Below, in pieces: positions 17,055 to 27,136 of a stretch of DNA of 64,000 bases. Under the pieces are notes generated by a model. It saw only the letters and a list, made by a program, of their open reading frames with translations, ran no database searches and was not told where the DNA came from. Numbering within the stretch: the first letter of the stretch is position 1; every line of letters begins with the position of its first letter. The DNA comes from Saccharopolyspora flava (GTDB lineage: Bacteria > Actinomycetota > Actinomycetes > Mycobacteriales > Pseudonocardiaceae), in the NCBI RefSeq assembly GCF_900116135.1, contig NZ_FOZX01000001.1, positions 434,001-498,000 of the forward strand, given 5' to 3'. The position numbers and the translations under genes are program-made.

Positions 17055-17132
17055 TTATGCGTGACAGAGCGCGCTGGCCTGCTGCCGGAGATCGACATGC
17101 AGGCGAGCCACCAGACAGGCGAACCTGGACAT
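17055..17132 (-). CDS. Cysteine-type leader peptide (uORF)
   Basis: 26-codon ORF encoding a 25-residue peptide with the core RLHVDLRQQASALC. This matches the short actinobacterial leader peptides found upstream of sulfate-assimilation and other sulfur genes (HVDL...SALC with a near-terminal Cys). It has two Cys codons (residues 6 and 23). The ATG at 17132 lies 7 nt after a -10-like hexamer, so it would be translated from a leaderless mRNA. 144 nt separate its stop from the SBP56-like start. Expected role: ribosome stalling at Cys codons under low cysteine controls the downstream genes. Pattern seen directly; regulation inferred. Confidence 0.8.
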   Translation of the reverse strand: MSRFACLVARLHVDLRQQASALCHA

Positions 17133-17139
17133 GGCAGTA

Positions 17140-17168
17140 ATAGTCGGGAACGTCCCGAGGAGTGTCAA
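17140..17168 (-). promoter_or_regulatory. Promoter with internal dyad for the leader peptide/sulfur operon
   Basis: Minus-strand TTGACA (17168-17163), 17-nt spacer, GACTAT (17145-17140), then 7 nt to the leader-peptide ATG. The spacer carries a perfect dyad TCGGGA-ACG-TCCCGA (17144-17158) that abuts the -10, a good position for a repressor. Confidence 0.6.
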
Positions 17169-17272
17169 CTTTCAACCACGTTGTGGGAAACCCTCCCACG
17201 AGCTTCCTGAGAATCGCCTGGTAAAGGCGATCAGTAGACCGAACGGCGGTATCCGCCGAATTCGGTCCGCGC

Positions 17273-17845
17273 TTAGGATTTCCGGTTCTCCCCCGCCGCG
17301 GCGGCCCGGATCAGCACGTCGGCGGCCGCCTCGATCCGCTCGTCGTCACCGGTCACGATCCGGTCCTGGCACAACCCGCGCAGCCCCGAGATGAGCAGGC
17401 TCGCGCGCGACCGCGCCTCCAGCTCGCCGAATCCGAGCGCGCGGTAGACGGGCACGAGCGGCTCGACCATCGCCCGGACGGCGTCGGCGGCGAGCGCGGC
17501 GTAGCGCTCGGGCTGGGTCGGAGCCAGGCTCAGCACCTGGAACAGGATCCGGATCGGCCTCCGCTGACGTCCGCGCGTGATCGCCTCCCACAGCACCCAC
17601 GCCGCCTTCTCCAGGTCGGCGGTGTCGCGGACGTCGTGGAACAGGTCGGAGACGTCGGGCCGGCTCGCGGCGATCGCCTCGGCGATGAGCGCGTCACGAC
17701 TGCCGAAGTAGTAGATCAGCATGCGCTTGCTGGTGCCCAGCCTCTCCGCCATCGGCGCGAGGGACAGGTCGGCGATGCCGTGCTCGGCGAGGTCGTCGAC
17801 GGCCTTGGCCAGCAGCTGGGCGCGCTTGTCGCCTCGGGGACTCAC
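17273..17845 (-). CDS. TetR-family transcriptional regulator
   Basis: 190 residues. N-terminal TetR helix-turn-helix: RAQLLAKAVDDLAEHGIADLSLAPMAERLGTSKRMLIYYFGSRDALIAEA (~7-55). The C-terminal ligand domain ends ASLLISGLRGLCQDRIVTGDDERIEAAADVL. GTG at 17845; no good ribosome site, so possibly leaderless. Divergent from the FAD monooxygenase, with two perfect 14-bp palindromes in the 69-bp gap, so it very likely represses both genes. Inducer unknown. Confidence 0.9.
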   Translation of the reverse strand: MSPRGDKRAQLLAKAVDDLAEHGIADLSLAPMAERLGTSKRMLIYYFGSRDALIAEAIAASRPDVSDLFHDVRDTADLEKAAWVLWEAITRGRQRRPIRILFQVLSLAPTQPERYAALAADAVRAMVEPLVPVYRALGFGELEARSRASLLISGLRGLCQDRIVTGDDERIEAAADVLIRAAAAGENRKS

Positions 17846-17854
17846 CCCTTGACC

Positions 17855-17868
17855 GTACCGATCGGTAC
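17855..17868. promoter_or_regulatory. TetR operator O1
   Basis: Perfect palindrome GTACCGATCGGTAC, 9 bp upstream of the tetR start. Identical to the core of O2, with centres 32 bp apart (about three helical turns). Confidence 0.8.
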
Positions 17869-17885
17869 AACTACCGTCCAATTTC

Positions 17886-17901
17886 TGTACCGATCGGTAC
17901 A
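17886..17901. promoter_or_regulatory. TetR operator O2
   Basis: Perfect palindrome TGTACCGATCGGTACA, 13 bp upstream of the monooxygenase start. It likely blocks that gene's promoter or early elongation. Confidence 0.8.
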
Positions 17902-17914
17902 AGAGGGGGTGCGC

Positions 17915-19084
17915 ATGACGACGAAGTCACCATCGGTGGCGATCATCGGCGCCGGGATCGGCGGGCTCACGCTCGCGATCGCGTTGCGGCGCAAGGGAAT
18001 CCGCGCCGCGGTCTACGAGCGGGCCGGCGAGCTGCGGGAGGTCGGCGCGGCCGTGGCGCTGTCGGCCAACGGCACGCGCGTGCTGCACGCCCTCGGCCTG
18101 CGCGACCGGCTGGCCTCCCGCAGCGCCGTGCCCGCCGAGCTGATCTACCGGCACTGGCGCTCAGGCCGGCGCGTCGCCGCGTTCACCGCCGGAGACGACT
18201 ACGAAGCGCGGTTCGGCGCGCCGTACTACGGGGTGCACCGCGCGGACCTCCAGGCCGCCCTGGCCGAGGCCTGCGGAGAGCTCCACCTCGACCACCGGCT
18301 CGTCGACGTCGCGTCCCGGAACTCGGGCTACGAGCTGGTTTTCGCCGACGGTTCCACCGCGCACGCCGATCTGGTCGTGGGCGCCGACGGCGTGCACTCC
18401 ACGGTGCGCCGGTGGGTCGCCGACGAGGAACCCGCGCGGTACTCGGGCACCAGCGGTTTCCGGGGACTCATCCCCGTCGACGCGATGCTCTCGCTGCCCG
18501 ATCCGGGGGCCATCCAGTTCTGGATGGGGCCCGGCGCGCACGTGCTGCACTACCCGATCGGCGACGGCTCCTTCATCAACTTCCTGGCCGTGGTGGACGA
18601 TCCGCCGACGTGGACCGGCTCCAGCTGGGTGGAGGACGTCCCCGCCGACCGGCTCCGCGCGCCGTTCCACGACTGGCACCCGGGCGTGCGCGAGATGGTC
18701 GCGGCGACCGAGCTGCACAAGCGGTGGGCCCTGTTCGGGCAGGAACCGCTGCCCCGCTGGCACCGGGGCGGCGTGGTGCTGCTCGGCGACGCCGCGCACG
18801 CGATGCTGCCGCACCACGGTCAGGGCGCGAACCAGTCCATCGAGGACGCGGCCACCCTCGCCGCACTGCTGCACCGCTTCCCGCCGGACGAGGCGCTGCC
18901 CCGCTACGAACGGCTGCGCCGCCCCCGCACGCGCGCGGTGCAGCGCAGCTCGTGGGTGGCCTCGGTCCTGCTGCACCTGGCCGACGGGCCGGACGCTGAC
19001 GAGCGCGACCGGCGGCTCGCGGCGATCCCGGACACGCTGCGGTGGATCCACCAGCACGACGCCGAAGCCGCGGCGCTGGGCTGA
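17915..19084 (+). CDS. FAD-dependent monooxygenase (salicylate-hydroxylase type)
   Basis: 389-residue class A flavoprotein monooxygenase. Seen: dinucleotide fold VAIIGAGIGGLTLAIALRRK (~7-26), ADLVVGADGVHSTVR (the DG motif) and the second FAD motif VVLLGDAAHAMLPHHGQGAN (~285-305). No extra C-terminal domain. Such enzymes hydroxylate aromatic rings using NAD(P)H and O2; substrate unknown. ATG at 17915 with AGAGGGGG just upstream. Controlled by the divergent TetR protein, so a drug, xenobiotic or aromatic inducer is plausible. Confidence 0.88.
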   Translation: MTTKSPSVAIIGAGIGGLTLAIALRRKGIRAAVYERAGELREVGAAVALSANGTRVLHALGLRDRLASRSAVPAELIYRHWRSGRRVAAFTAGDDYEARFGAPYYGVHRADLQAALAEACGELHLDHRLVDVASRNSGYELVFADGSTAHADLVVGADGVHSTVRRWVADEEPARYSGTSGFRGLIPVDAMLSLPDPGAIQFWMGPGAHVLHYPIGDGSFINFLAVVDDPPTWTGSSWVEDVPADRLRAPFHDWHPGVREMVAATELHKRWALFGQEPLPRWHRGGVVLLGDAAHAMLPHHGQGANQSIEDAATLAALLHRFPPDEALPRYERLRRPRTRAVQRSSWVASVLLHLADGPDADERDRRLAAIPDTLRWIHQHDAEAAALG

Positions 19085-19097
19085 ATCCGCCTGCGGC

Positions 19098-19562
19098 TCA
19101 GGAGTTGTCGTCGCGCTCCAGGTCGATGGCCTTGCGCATGGCCTTGCGGCCGCGGTTGCGGTCACCTGCCAGGTCGTAGGCCTGCGCGAGGGCGAACCAG
19201 CGGCGCCAGTCCTGCGGCGAGGACTCCAGCTCGGCCTGCTTGGCGTCGAACCACTCGTCGGCCGCCTCGCGCTCGACCCGGCCCGACGGGCGGCGCGGCA
19301 GGTGCGAGACGTCGGGCAGCGCGCCCTCGTCGTCGAGCCTGCGGGCCAGCCGCTCGGTGGAGGCGCCGAAGCGCAGCTGGTCGACGACCAGCACCGCGCC
19401 CAGCACCGGGAACACCAGGATCGCCAGCCCCAGCACGATGAACACCGGTTCGCCGCTGGCGATCATCGTGATCGCGCGACCGCCCATCAGCACCAGGTAG
19501 ACCAGCAGCACCAGCGCGACCACGAACGCCGCGGTGCGCGCGGTCATCAGCGGCTTGGCCAC
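19098..19562 (-). CDS. Membrane-anchored TPR-like protein
   Basis: 154 residues. Two transmembrane helices (~9-28 and ~39-62, FIVLGLAILVFPVLGAVLVV) precede a cytoplasmic helical tail with a degenerate tetratricopeptide unit (DWRRWFALAQAYDLAGDRNRGRKAMRKAIDLE). Conserved downstream of dapB in several actinobacteria. ATG starts 1 bp after the dapB stop, so the genes are coupled. Function unknown. Confidence 0.65.
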   Translation of the reverse strand: MAKPLMTARTAAFVVALVLLVYLVLMGGRAITMIASGEPVFIVLGLAILVFPVLGAVLVVDQLRFGASTERLARRLDDEGALPDVSHLPRRPSGRVEREAADEWFDAKQAELESSPQDWRRWFALAQAYDLAGDRNRGRKAMRKAIDLERDDNS

Positions 19563-19563
19563 C

Positions 19564-20510
<947 letters not shown>

Positions 20511-20522
20511 TCGCCGGGTGCG

Positions 20523-21866
20523 CTACACGCCCTCCGGGAGGTCCTCGGGAGTCTTGTAGGGCCCGACGACCGCGGTGGTGAAGGGGCGGTTGAGGAGGTC
20601 GCGGGCCAGCGCGGCGACGTCCTCGGGGGTGACCGCCTCGATCTTGGCGAGGGTCTCCTCGACGGTGTAGTGGCGGCCGTAGTTGAGCTCGGTCTTGCCG
20701 ATCCGGCTCATCCGGGCCGCGCTGTCCTCCAGCCCCAGGACGAGACCGCCGCGCAGCTGACCGCGGCCGCGGTCGACCTCCTCCGGCGACAGCCCGTTCG
20801 CGGCGACGTCGGCCAGCACCGAGCGCGTCACCGACGCGACCTCGCCCAGGCGCTCCGGCGTGCACCCCGCGTAGACCGAGAAGGTGCCCGCGTCCGAGTA
20901 GGCCGTGCTCGACGAGTACACCGAGTACGCCAGCCCCCGGCTCTCCCGGATCTCCTGGAACAGCCGCGAACTCATGCCGCCGCCCAGCGCCGCGTTGAGC
21001 ACGCCGAGCGCGAACCGCCGCTCGTCGTAGCGGTCCAGGCCCCGGCAGCCCAGCAGCAGGTGGGTCTGCTCGGTGTCGTCGGGCTGCAGCACCAGCGGCT
21101 CCTGCTTGGGCAGCCGCGCCCGGCCGCCGCGCGGCTCCTCCGGGCGCTCGTCGCCGGTCAGCCGGTCGCCCAGAGCCTTGCGGACCAGCCGCACGACCTT
21201 GGCGTGCTCGACGTTGCCCGCCACGGCCACGACCATCTTCGGCATCCGGTAGCTGCGCCGGTAGAAGCCGTGGACCCGGTTGCGGGTCATCTCGGTGATC
21301 GACTCCTCGGTGCCCAGCACCGAGCGCCCCAGCGGACTGTCGCCCAGCACGGCGGTGGAGAACAGCTCGTGCAGCAGGTCCTCGGGGTCGTCGTCGCGCA
21401 TCGCGATCTCCTCCAGCACCACGCTGCGCTCGACGTCGACGTCGGCGGCGTCGTTGATCGCGTCGAAGACCACGTCGCAGAGCATGTCGACCGCCAGCGG
21501 CAGGTCCTCGTCGAGGACGTGCGCGTAGTAGCAGGTGTGCTCCTTGGAGGTGAAGGCGTTGAGCTCACCGCCGACCGCGTCGATCTCCTGCGCGATGCCC
21601 ACCGCGGTCCGCTTCGCGGTGCCCTTGAACAGCAGGTGCTCCAGGTAGTGCGCGGCCCCGGCCTGCGCGCGGGTCTCGTCGCGCGACCCGACGCCGACCC
21701 AGATGCCCACCGACGCCGAGCGGACGCCGGGGACCGGTTCGGTGACCACCCGCAACCCGCCCGGCAGGACCGTGCGCCGCACTTCGGCGGCTCCGTTGTG
21801 CCCGAGAACCCGGGTCGTCCCGGGACGCTGCAGGTGTCCGGCTGTCTGCTTGTGCTGCTGCTTCAT
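20523..21866 (-). CDS. M16-family zinc metallopeptidase (pitrilysin/MPP-like)
   Basis: 447 residues. The inverted zinc motif HYLEH (HxxEH) is at ~73-77, with the distal acidic block VDVERSVVLEEIAMRDDDPEDLLHE supplying the third ligand. C-terminal half has ALGGGMSSRLFQEIRESRGLAYSVYSS, the Arg/Tyr block typical of the family. A single M16 peptidase immediately after pnp is the usual actinobacterial arrangement. ATG at 21866 is the likeliest start; an in-frame start at 21914 would add 16 Arg-rich residues. Role in peptide turnover by family. Confidence 0.88.
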   Translation of the reverse strand: MKQQHKQTAGHLQRPGTTRVLGHNGAAEVRRTVLPGGLRVVTEPVPGVRSASVGIWVGVGSRDETRAQAGAAHYLEHLLFKGTAKRTAVGIAQEIDAVGGELNAFTSKEHTCYYAHVLDEDLPLAVDMLCDVVFDAINDAADVDVERSVVLEEIAMRDDDPEDLLHELFSTAVLGDSPLGRSVLGTEESITEMTRNRVHGFYRRSYRMPKMVVAVAGNVEHAKVVRLVRKALGDRLTGDERPEEPRGGRARLPKQEPLVLQPDDTEQTHLLLGCRGLDRYDERRFALGVLNAALGGGMSSRLFQEIRESRGLAYSVYSSSTAYSDAGTFSVYAGCTPERLGEVASVTRSVLADVAANGLSPEEVDRGRGQLRGGLVLGLEDSAARMSRIGKTELNYGRHYTVEETLAKIEAVTPEDVAALARDLLNRPFTTAVVGPYKTPEDLPEGV

Positions 21867-21913
21867 ATCCCTGTTTCGTCGCCTCCGCGCGCGAACCCCG
21901 CGCACCCACGACA

Positions 21914-21949
21914 ATACGGCCCGCCCCGGCTGACCGGGACGGGCCGTAT
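21914..21949 (-). terminator. pnp terminator
   Basis: 16-bp stem (ATACGGCCCGCCCCGG, 21914-21929, with 21934-21949; one mismatch) and a 4-nt loop, 18 bp beyond the pnp stop. Confidence 0.8.
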
Positions 21950-21966
21950 CGGCGGAATTCAGCGGA

Positions 21967-24207
21967 TCACTCGGCCGCGGCCTCGGCCGGAGCCGCGGCG
22001 CCCTCCGAGGACTCCTCCTCGTCGTTGACCACGATCAGGCTGATCTTGCCGCGGTTGTCGATGTCGGCGATCTCCACGCGCAGCTTGTCGCCGACGTTGA
22101 CCACGTCCTCGACCTTGCCGATGCGCTTGCCGTTGCCCAGCTTGGAGATGTGCACCAGGCCGTCCTTGCCCGGCAGCAGCGAGACGAACGCGCCGAAGGC
22201 CGCGGTCTTGACCACGGTGCCCAGGAAGCGCTCGCCGACCTTCGGCAGCTGCGGGTTGGCGATGGCGTTGATCTTGTCGATCGCCGCCTCCGCGGACGGG
22301 CCGTCGGCCGCACCCACGTAGATGGTGCCGTCGTCCTCGATGGTGATCTCGGCGCCGGTCTCCTCGGTGATCGAGTTGATCATCTTGCCCTTCGGGCCGA
22401 TGACCTCGCCGATCTTGTCCACCGGGATGTTCACCGAGGTCACGCGCGGGGCGTGCGGGCTCATCTCGTCGGGCTTGCCGATGGCCTCGGCCATGACCTC
22501 CAGGATGGTGAACCGGGCGTCGCGCGCCTGGCCCAGCGCCTGCGCCAGCACCTCGGACGGGATGCCGTCCAGCTTGGTGTCCAGCTGCAGGGCGGTCACG
22601 AAGTCCTTCGTGCCCGCGACCTTGAAGTCCATGTCGCCGAAGGCGTCCTCGGCACCGAGGATGTCGGTCAGCGCCACGTAGTGGGTCTTGCCGTCGACCT
22701 CGTCGGAGACCAGGCCCATCGCGATGCCCGCGACCGGGGCCTTCAGCGGCACACCCGCGTTGAGCAGGGACAGCGTCGAGGCGCAGACCGAGCCCATCGA
22801 GGTCGAACCGTTGGAGCCCAGGGCCTCGGAGACCTGCCGGATGGCGTACGGGAACTCCTCGCGCGAGGGCAGCACCGGGACCAGCGCGCGCTCGGCCAGC
22901 GCACCGTGGCCGATCTCGCGACGCTTCGGGCTGCCCACCCGGCCGGTCTCACCGGTCGAGTACGGCGGGAAGTTGTAGTGGTGCATGTACCGCTTCGTCG
23001 TCTCCGGGGAGAGCGAGTCGATGGTCTGCTCCAGCCGCAGCATGTTCAGCGTGGACACGCCCAGGATCTGGGTCTCGCCGCGCTCGAACAGCGCCGAACC
23101 GTGGGTCCGCGGGATCACGCCGACCTCGGCGGACAGGCTGCGGATGTCGGTCAGGCTGCGGCCGTCGATGCGGACCTGGTCGCGGATGATGCGCTGCCGG
23201 ACCAGCTTCTTGGTCAGCGAGCGGAACGCCGCGCCGATCTCCTTCTCGCGGCCCTCGAAGGCCTCGCCCTCGCCGGTGCCGACCTTCTCCAGCAGCGACG
23301 CCTTGATCTCGTCGAGACGGGTCTCGCGCTCCTGCTTGCCGGCGATCTTCAGCGCCTCGGCCAGCTCGGTGGAGGCGGCCGACTCGACGGCGGTGTAGGC
23401 GTCGTCCTGGTAGGCCGGGAAGACCGGGAACTCCTGGGTCTCCTTGTTCACGGCCTGGGCCAGCTGCTGCTGGGCCACGCACAGGCTGCGGATGAAGGGC
23501 TTGGCGGCCTCCAGACCGGCGGCCACGATCTCCTCGGTCGGCGCCTGGGCGCCGCCGTCGACGAGCTCGGCGGTCTTCTCGGTGGCCTCGGCCTCGACCA
23601 TCATGATCGCGACGTCGTCACCGACGACGCGGCCCGCGACGACCATGTCGAACACGGCGCGCTCGAGCTGCTCGTGGGTCGGGAACGCGACCCACTGGCC
23701 GTCGATCAGCGCCATGCGGGTGGCACCGATCGGGCCGGAGAACGGCAGGCCCGAGCCCTGGGTCGACGCCGACGCGGCGTTGATCGCCAGCACGTCGTAC
23801 AGGTCGCCCGGCTTGAGGCTCATGACGGTGACCACGACCTGGACCTCGTTGCGCAGGCCGTCGACGAACGACGGGCGCAGCGGGCGGTCGATCAGCCGGC
23901 AGGTCAGGATCGCGTCGGTCGACGGACGCCCCTCGCGGCGGAAGAACGAGCCGGGGATGCGGCCCGCGGCGTACATCCGCTCTTCGACGTCGACGGTCAG
24001 CGGGAAGAAGTCGAAGTGCTCCTTCGGCTGCTTGGAGGCCGTGGTGGCCGACAGCAGCATGGTTTCGTCGTCGAGGTACGCGACGACGCTCCCGGCGGCC
24101 TGCTTCGCGAGCCGGCCGGTCTCGAAACGAACGGTACGGGTGCCGAACGCGCCGTTGTCCAGCACGGCGGTCGACTCGTACACGCCCTCTTCGATCGCTT
24201 CAGTCAA
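21967..24207 (-). CDS. pnp: Polyribonucleotide nucleotidyltransferase (PNPase)
   Basis: 746 residues; phosphorolytic 3'-5' exoribonuclease and RNA tailing enzyme (in actinomycetes also linked to pppGpp synthesis). Two RNase PH cores: the first with [20 protein letters not shown], the second with [29 protein letters not shown] and the catalytic-type stretch [21 protein letters not shown] domain ([23 protein letters not shown], ~600) and S1 domain ([25 protein letters not shown], ~670-735) follow. Acidic/Ala tail. Downstream of rpsO, the classic pair. Confidence 0.97.
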   Translation of the reverse strand: MTEAIEEGVYESTAVLDNGAFGTRTVRFETGRLAKQAAGSVVAYLDDETMLLSATTASKQPKEHFDFFPLTVDVEERMYAAGRIPGSFFRREGRPSTDAILTCRLIDRPLRPSFVDGLRNEVQVVVTVMSLKPGDLYDVLAINAASASTQGSGLPFSGPIGATRMALIDGQWVAFPTHEQLERAVFDMVVAGRVVGDDVAIMMVEAEATEKTAELVDGGAQAPTEEIVAAGLEAAKPFIRSLCVAQQQLAQAVNKETQEFPVFPAYQDDAYTAVESAASTELAEALKIAGKQERETRLDEIKASLLEKVGTGEGEAFEGREKEIGAAFRSLTKKLVRQRIIRDQVRIDGRSLTDIRSLSAEVGVIPRTHGSALFERGETQILGVSTLNMLRLEQTIDSLSPETTKRYMHHYNFPPYSTGETGRVGSPKRREIGHGALAERALVPVLPSREEFPYAIRQVSEALGSNGSTSMGSVCASTLSLLNAGVPLKAPVAGIAMGLVSDEVDGKTHYVALTDILGAEDAFGDMDFKVAGTKDFVTALQLDTKLDGIPSEVLAQALGQARDARFTILEVMAEAIGKPDEMSPHAPRVTSVNIPVDKIGEVIGPKGKMINSITEETGAEITIEDDGTIYVGAADGPSAEAAIDKINAIANPQLPKVGERFLGTVVKTAAFGAFVSLLPGKDGLVHISKLGNGKRIGKVEDVVNVGDKLRVEIADIDNRGKISLIVVNDEEESSEGAAAPAEAAAE

Positions 24208-24421
24208 GGTGACTCCCTATCGTCACTACGCCCACGGCAGGAGCATCCGGATCGGTGATCCGACAAGGCCGGCCATCGATCGAAGCTCCCGGGACCGTCT
24301 CGTGACGACTGCCCGGCAGCCACTACCGAGGACCGGCGGACGCCTGCACCCAGTGCTTGCCACCGTGAGCGCTCTGTTGAGTTGCTGACGGCGCCTGCTA
24401 GGCACCGCCCGGTTTTACGCA

Positions 24422-24454
24422 CCGGGGGGAGCGGCCCGCGGCCACTCCCCCCGG
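24422..24454 (-). terminator. rpsO terminator/processing hairpin
   Basis: Stem CCGGGGGGAG (24422-24431) with 24445-24454, plus an inner GGCC/GGCC pair, 8 bp after the rpsO stop. The 250-bp rpsO-pnp gap likely holds the pnp promoter and RNase processing sites as in other bacteria. Confidence 0.75.
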
Positions 24455-24461
24455 CGTCATG

Positions 24462-24731
24462 TCAACGACGCAGACCGAGTCGCTGGATCAGCGAACGGTA
24501 GCGTTCGATGTCCACCTTGGTCAGGTAGTTGAGCAGACGACGGCGGCGACCCACCATCAGCAGCAGGCCACGACGCGAGTGGTGGTCGTGCTTGTGCTGC
24601 TTGAGGTGCTCGGTCAGGCCGGTGATCCGCTTGGTCAGCAGGGCCACCTGGGCCTCCGGCGAACCGGTGTCGCCGTCCTTCAGGCCGTACTCGGCCAGGA
24701 TCTGCTTCTTCTCGTCAGTGGACAGCGCCAC
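24462..24731 (-). CDS. rpsO: 30S ribosomal protein S15
   Basis: 89 residues, the standard length. S15 signature [24 protein letters not shown] and [24 protein letters not shown] are intact. Binds the central domain of 16S rRNA. GTG at 24731 with GAAGGAG six bases upstream; the open frame extends further but the extra residues are non-homologous. Confidence 0.97.
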   Translation of the reverse strand: MALSTDEKKQILAEYGLKDGDTGSPEAQVALLTKRITGLTEHLKQHKHDHHSRRGLLLMVGRRRRLLNYLTKVDIERYRSLIQRLGLRR

Positions 24732-24881
24732 GAAATGCTCCTTCTTCACATGTCCCGTGCCAGTCGGCGGACGACCGCCTGCGGGGACCGGGCCGCGCGG
24801 GCCGGTCACCTCGGAATTCGGCCACCACGGACTGCAGCCGATCCACAGGCCAGGATAACAGGGAAGGCCTGCTCGCCCCGG

Positions 24882-25442
24882 TTACCCCGACTCCTCGCGC
24901 GTCAGCGGCGCGCGGTGCACCAGCCGGTGCACCGGAGCGCTTCCGCCCAGGTCACTGCGCATCACCGCGAGTTCGCCAACCGTCCACCACGGGCCGGCGT
25001 AGTCCGCGAGCAGGCCCGCGACCGCCCGCCGGTCCGCGCGGCCCGACGACCAGCGGGCGACGGTCAGGTGCGCCCGGAACCCGGCCGGGTCGCCCCCAGC
25101 CGCGCCGACCAGCTCGCGCAGCGCCCGCCGGTCGCCGTCACCGGCGGGTTCGACCCCGGTCCACAGCACGCCCCGGAACGTGCCCGCGCCGCTCAGCCGC
25201 AGCTCCAGCGGCCCGGTGCGCAGCCGCGCCAGGCGGCGGTCCAGGCGCTCGGCGACCCGGTCGGGGTCGGCGTCGTCGCCGTGGAACCGCAGGGTGAGGT
25301 GCCAGCGCTCGGCCGCGGTGAACCGGAACCCGCGCAGACCCGCCGTCGCCTCGCGCACCCGGCCCGGGTCCAGGCCCGCGATGACCTCGGCGAGGTGCCG
25401 CACCGCCTCCTCGGACGGCCGCAGCGCGGTGAACAGCCGCAT
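24882..25442 (-). CDS. thpR: RNA 2',3'-cyclic phosphodiesterase (2H/ThpR family)
   Basis: 186 residues with the two 2H-phosphoesterase motifs HLTLRF (~48-53) and HLTVAR (~127-132), and an N-terminal MRLFTALRPS. Family members hydrolyse 2',3'-cyclic phosphates on RNA ends; some were first named 2'-5' RNA ligase. ATG at 25442; reading-frame extension upstream enters the next gene. Lies 16 bp after the HTH gene stop. Confidence 0.85.
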   Translation of the reverse strand: MRLFTALRPSEEAVRHLAEVIAGLDPGRVREATAGLRGFRFTAAERWHLTLRFHGDDADPDRVAERLDRRLARLRTGPLELRLSGAGTFRGVLWTGVEPAGDGDRRALRELVGAAGGDPAGFRAHLTVARWSSGRADRRAVAGLLADYAGPWWTVGELAVMRSDLGGSAPVHRLVHRAPLTREESG

Positions 25443-25458
25443 CCCGCGAGTATCGCGC

Positions 25459-25941
25459 CTACTCGCTGTCGGCGGCCCGCCGCAGCAATCCGGCCAGACG
25501 CGGGTAGCGCCCCTCCAGGAGGGAGGCGGCGGCCTCCAGCTCGGTGGGCTTGGCGACCTCCAGCAGCACCGGCCAGGCGATCTGCTCGCCGTTGGTGACC
25601 TGCTTGACCGGCAGGTTGTCGCGGCCGACGGAGGGCTGCGACTGGCGCACGTCCTCCAGCGCCTGCTTGATCGCGTCCGACTCGCCCGCCGCGACACCGG
25701 GGACGAGGACCTTGCGCTCCAGCATCACCAGCCGGGCCAGCACCTGCGGGTTGCCGATCTTGGCGCGGCGTCCGCTCATCACCTGGCTGAGCATCGGCGC
25801 GCTGATGCCGAGCACGTCGGCCAGCTGGGCCTGCGAGATGCGGAAGGCCACGACCAGACGACGCACCCGGTCCCCCAGCGGCTCGCCGTACCACTGCCGC
25901 TGCAGAGCCAGGTTCCGCTGGACGCTGCTGCTCTCCGACAC
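25459..25941 (-). CDS. XRE-type helix-turn-helix DNA-binding protein
   Basis: 160 residues. HTH at ~23-60: LGDRVRRLVVAFRISQAQLADVLGISAPMLSQVMSGRRAKIGNP, an XRE-like fold. The remaining part is helical with a conserved LLEVAKPTELEAAASLLEGRYPRLAGLLR end. The GTG at 25941 has GGGGGAG five bases upstream; another GTG two codons earlier (25947) is possible. A conserved actinobacterial single-domain regulator; target unknown. Between ribF and thpR on the same strand. Confidence 0.75.
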   Translation of the reverse strand: MSESSSVQRNLALQRQWYGEPLGDRVRRLVVAFRISQAQLADVLGISAPMLSQVMSGRRAKIGNPQVLARLVMLERKVLVPGVAAGESDAIKQALEDVRQSQPSVGRDNLPVKQVTNGEQIAWPVLLEVAKPTELEAAASLLEGRYPRLAGLLRRAADSE

Positions 25942-26063
25942 CTTCACTCCCCCTGCGTGGCCACCCGTCCGGCGAACCCGGACCGATTCGGACTCGAATC
26001 CTGCCAGCTCACCGGCCGCGCGGGGACGTGAATCCGAAAACCCGTGCATCGGAGCGGCGGAGC

Positions 26064-27050
26064 TCACTCGCGCACTCCGAGGATCCGGCGGGTCTCGGCG
26101 ACGTCGGCGTTCATCTGGTCCACCAGCGCCTGCACCGAGTCGTAGCGCTCCATCGGGCGCAGCCGCTGCACGAAGTCGAGTTCCACGTGCTCGCCGTAGA
26201 AGTCGGCGTCCACATCGAGCACGAAGGCCTCGACGGTGCGCTCGGTGCCGGAGAAGGTCGGGTTGCTGCCCACCGACACCGCCGCCGGCATCGCCGGGCC
26301 CGGCTGGTCCGCGCCGCGCGTGCGGTGGGTGAACCAGGCCGCGTAGACGCCGTCGGCGGGGATGGCGGTGTAGTCCGGGGTGGACAGGTTCGCGGTCGGG
26401 AAGCCGAGCTCCTTGCCGCCGCGGCCCGCACCGCGCACCACGATGCCCTCCACCCGGTGGTACCGGCCCAGCGCCGAGGCCGCGGCGACGACGTCACCGG
26501 CGTCGATGCAGGCGCGGATGTAGGTCGAGGAGAACGTGACCGAGGTGCCGTCGTGGTCGTCCGAGCGCTCCACCGGGCCCGACACCAGCGCGTCGGAGGC
26601 GACCTCGAAGCCGAACCGCTCGCCGAGCTTGGTGAGCAGGTCGATGTTGCCCGCCGCCTTGTGGCCGAAGGTGAAGTTCTCCCCCACCACGACCTCGGCC
26701 GCGTGCAGCTTGTCCACCAGGACCTCGTGCGCGAAGCCCTCGGCGGGCACCTTCGACATCTCGCGGGTGAACGGCAGCACGCAGAACACGTCCACCCCGA
26801 GCTGCTCGACGAGCTCGGCACGACGCCGCAGGGTGGTCAGCTGCGCCGGGTGACTGCCCGGGCGCACCACCTCCGCCGGGTGCGGGTCGAAGGTCATCAG
26901 CACGCAGGGCACCCCGCGCCGCCGAGCCTGCTGCACCGCGTGCGCGATGAGTTTCTGGTGCCCGCGGTGCACCCCGTCGAAGACACCGATGGTGACGACA
27001 CAACGGCCCCAACCACCGGGAAGCTGCTCCAAACCACGCCAACGCTGCAC
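26064..27050 (-). CDS. ribF: Bifunctional riboflavin kinase/FAD synthetase
   Basis: 328 residues. N-terminal FMN adenylyltransferase with VVTIGVFDGVHRGHQKLI (GxFDGxHxGH at ~22-31) and the STYIR element; C-terminal riboflavin kinase with GFPTANL and the VSVGSNPTFSGTERTVEAFVLD block. Makes FMN and FAD. GTG at 27050 (VQRWRGLEQLPGGWG) matches the usual actinobacterial start; the open frame runs to 27101. truB lies upstream across a 270-bp gap holding element R1, so ribF may have its own promoter. Confidence 0.95.
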   Translation of the reverse strand: MQRWRGLEQLPGGWGRCVVTIGVFDGVHRGHQKLIAHAVQQARRRGVPCVLMTFDPHPAEVVRPGSHPAQLTTLRRRAELVEQLGVDVFCVLPFTREMSKVPAEGFAHEVLVDKLHAAEVVVGENFTFGHKAAGNIDLLTKLGERFGFEVASDALVSGPVERSDDHDGTSVTFSSTYIRACIDAGDVVAAASALGRYHRVEGIVVRGAGRGGKELGFPTANLSTPDYTAIPADGVYAAWFTHRTRGADQPGPAMPAAVSVGSNPTFSGTERTVEAFVLDVDADFYGEHVELDFVQRLRPMERYDSVQALVDQMNADVAETRRILGVRE

Positions 27051-27136
27051 GGTCCAGAAGCCTACTTGCCGAACCGAATCGAGCACCGAGCGGTGGACCA
27101 CACAGAACGAACGGCCGAACCCCCACCCCGTCAGGC

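Noticed and set aside
16907..17098. 63-residue open frame overlapping the leader region
   Set aside because: It runs out of frame through the leader peptide and the ribosome site of the SBP56-like gene; no ribosome site and no likely function. The 25-residue leader explains the region better.
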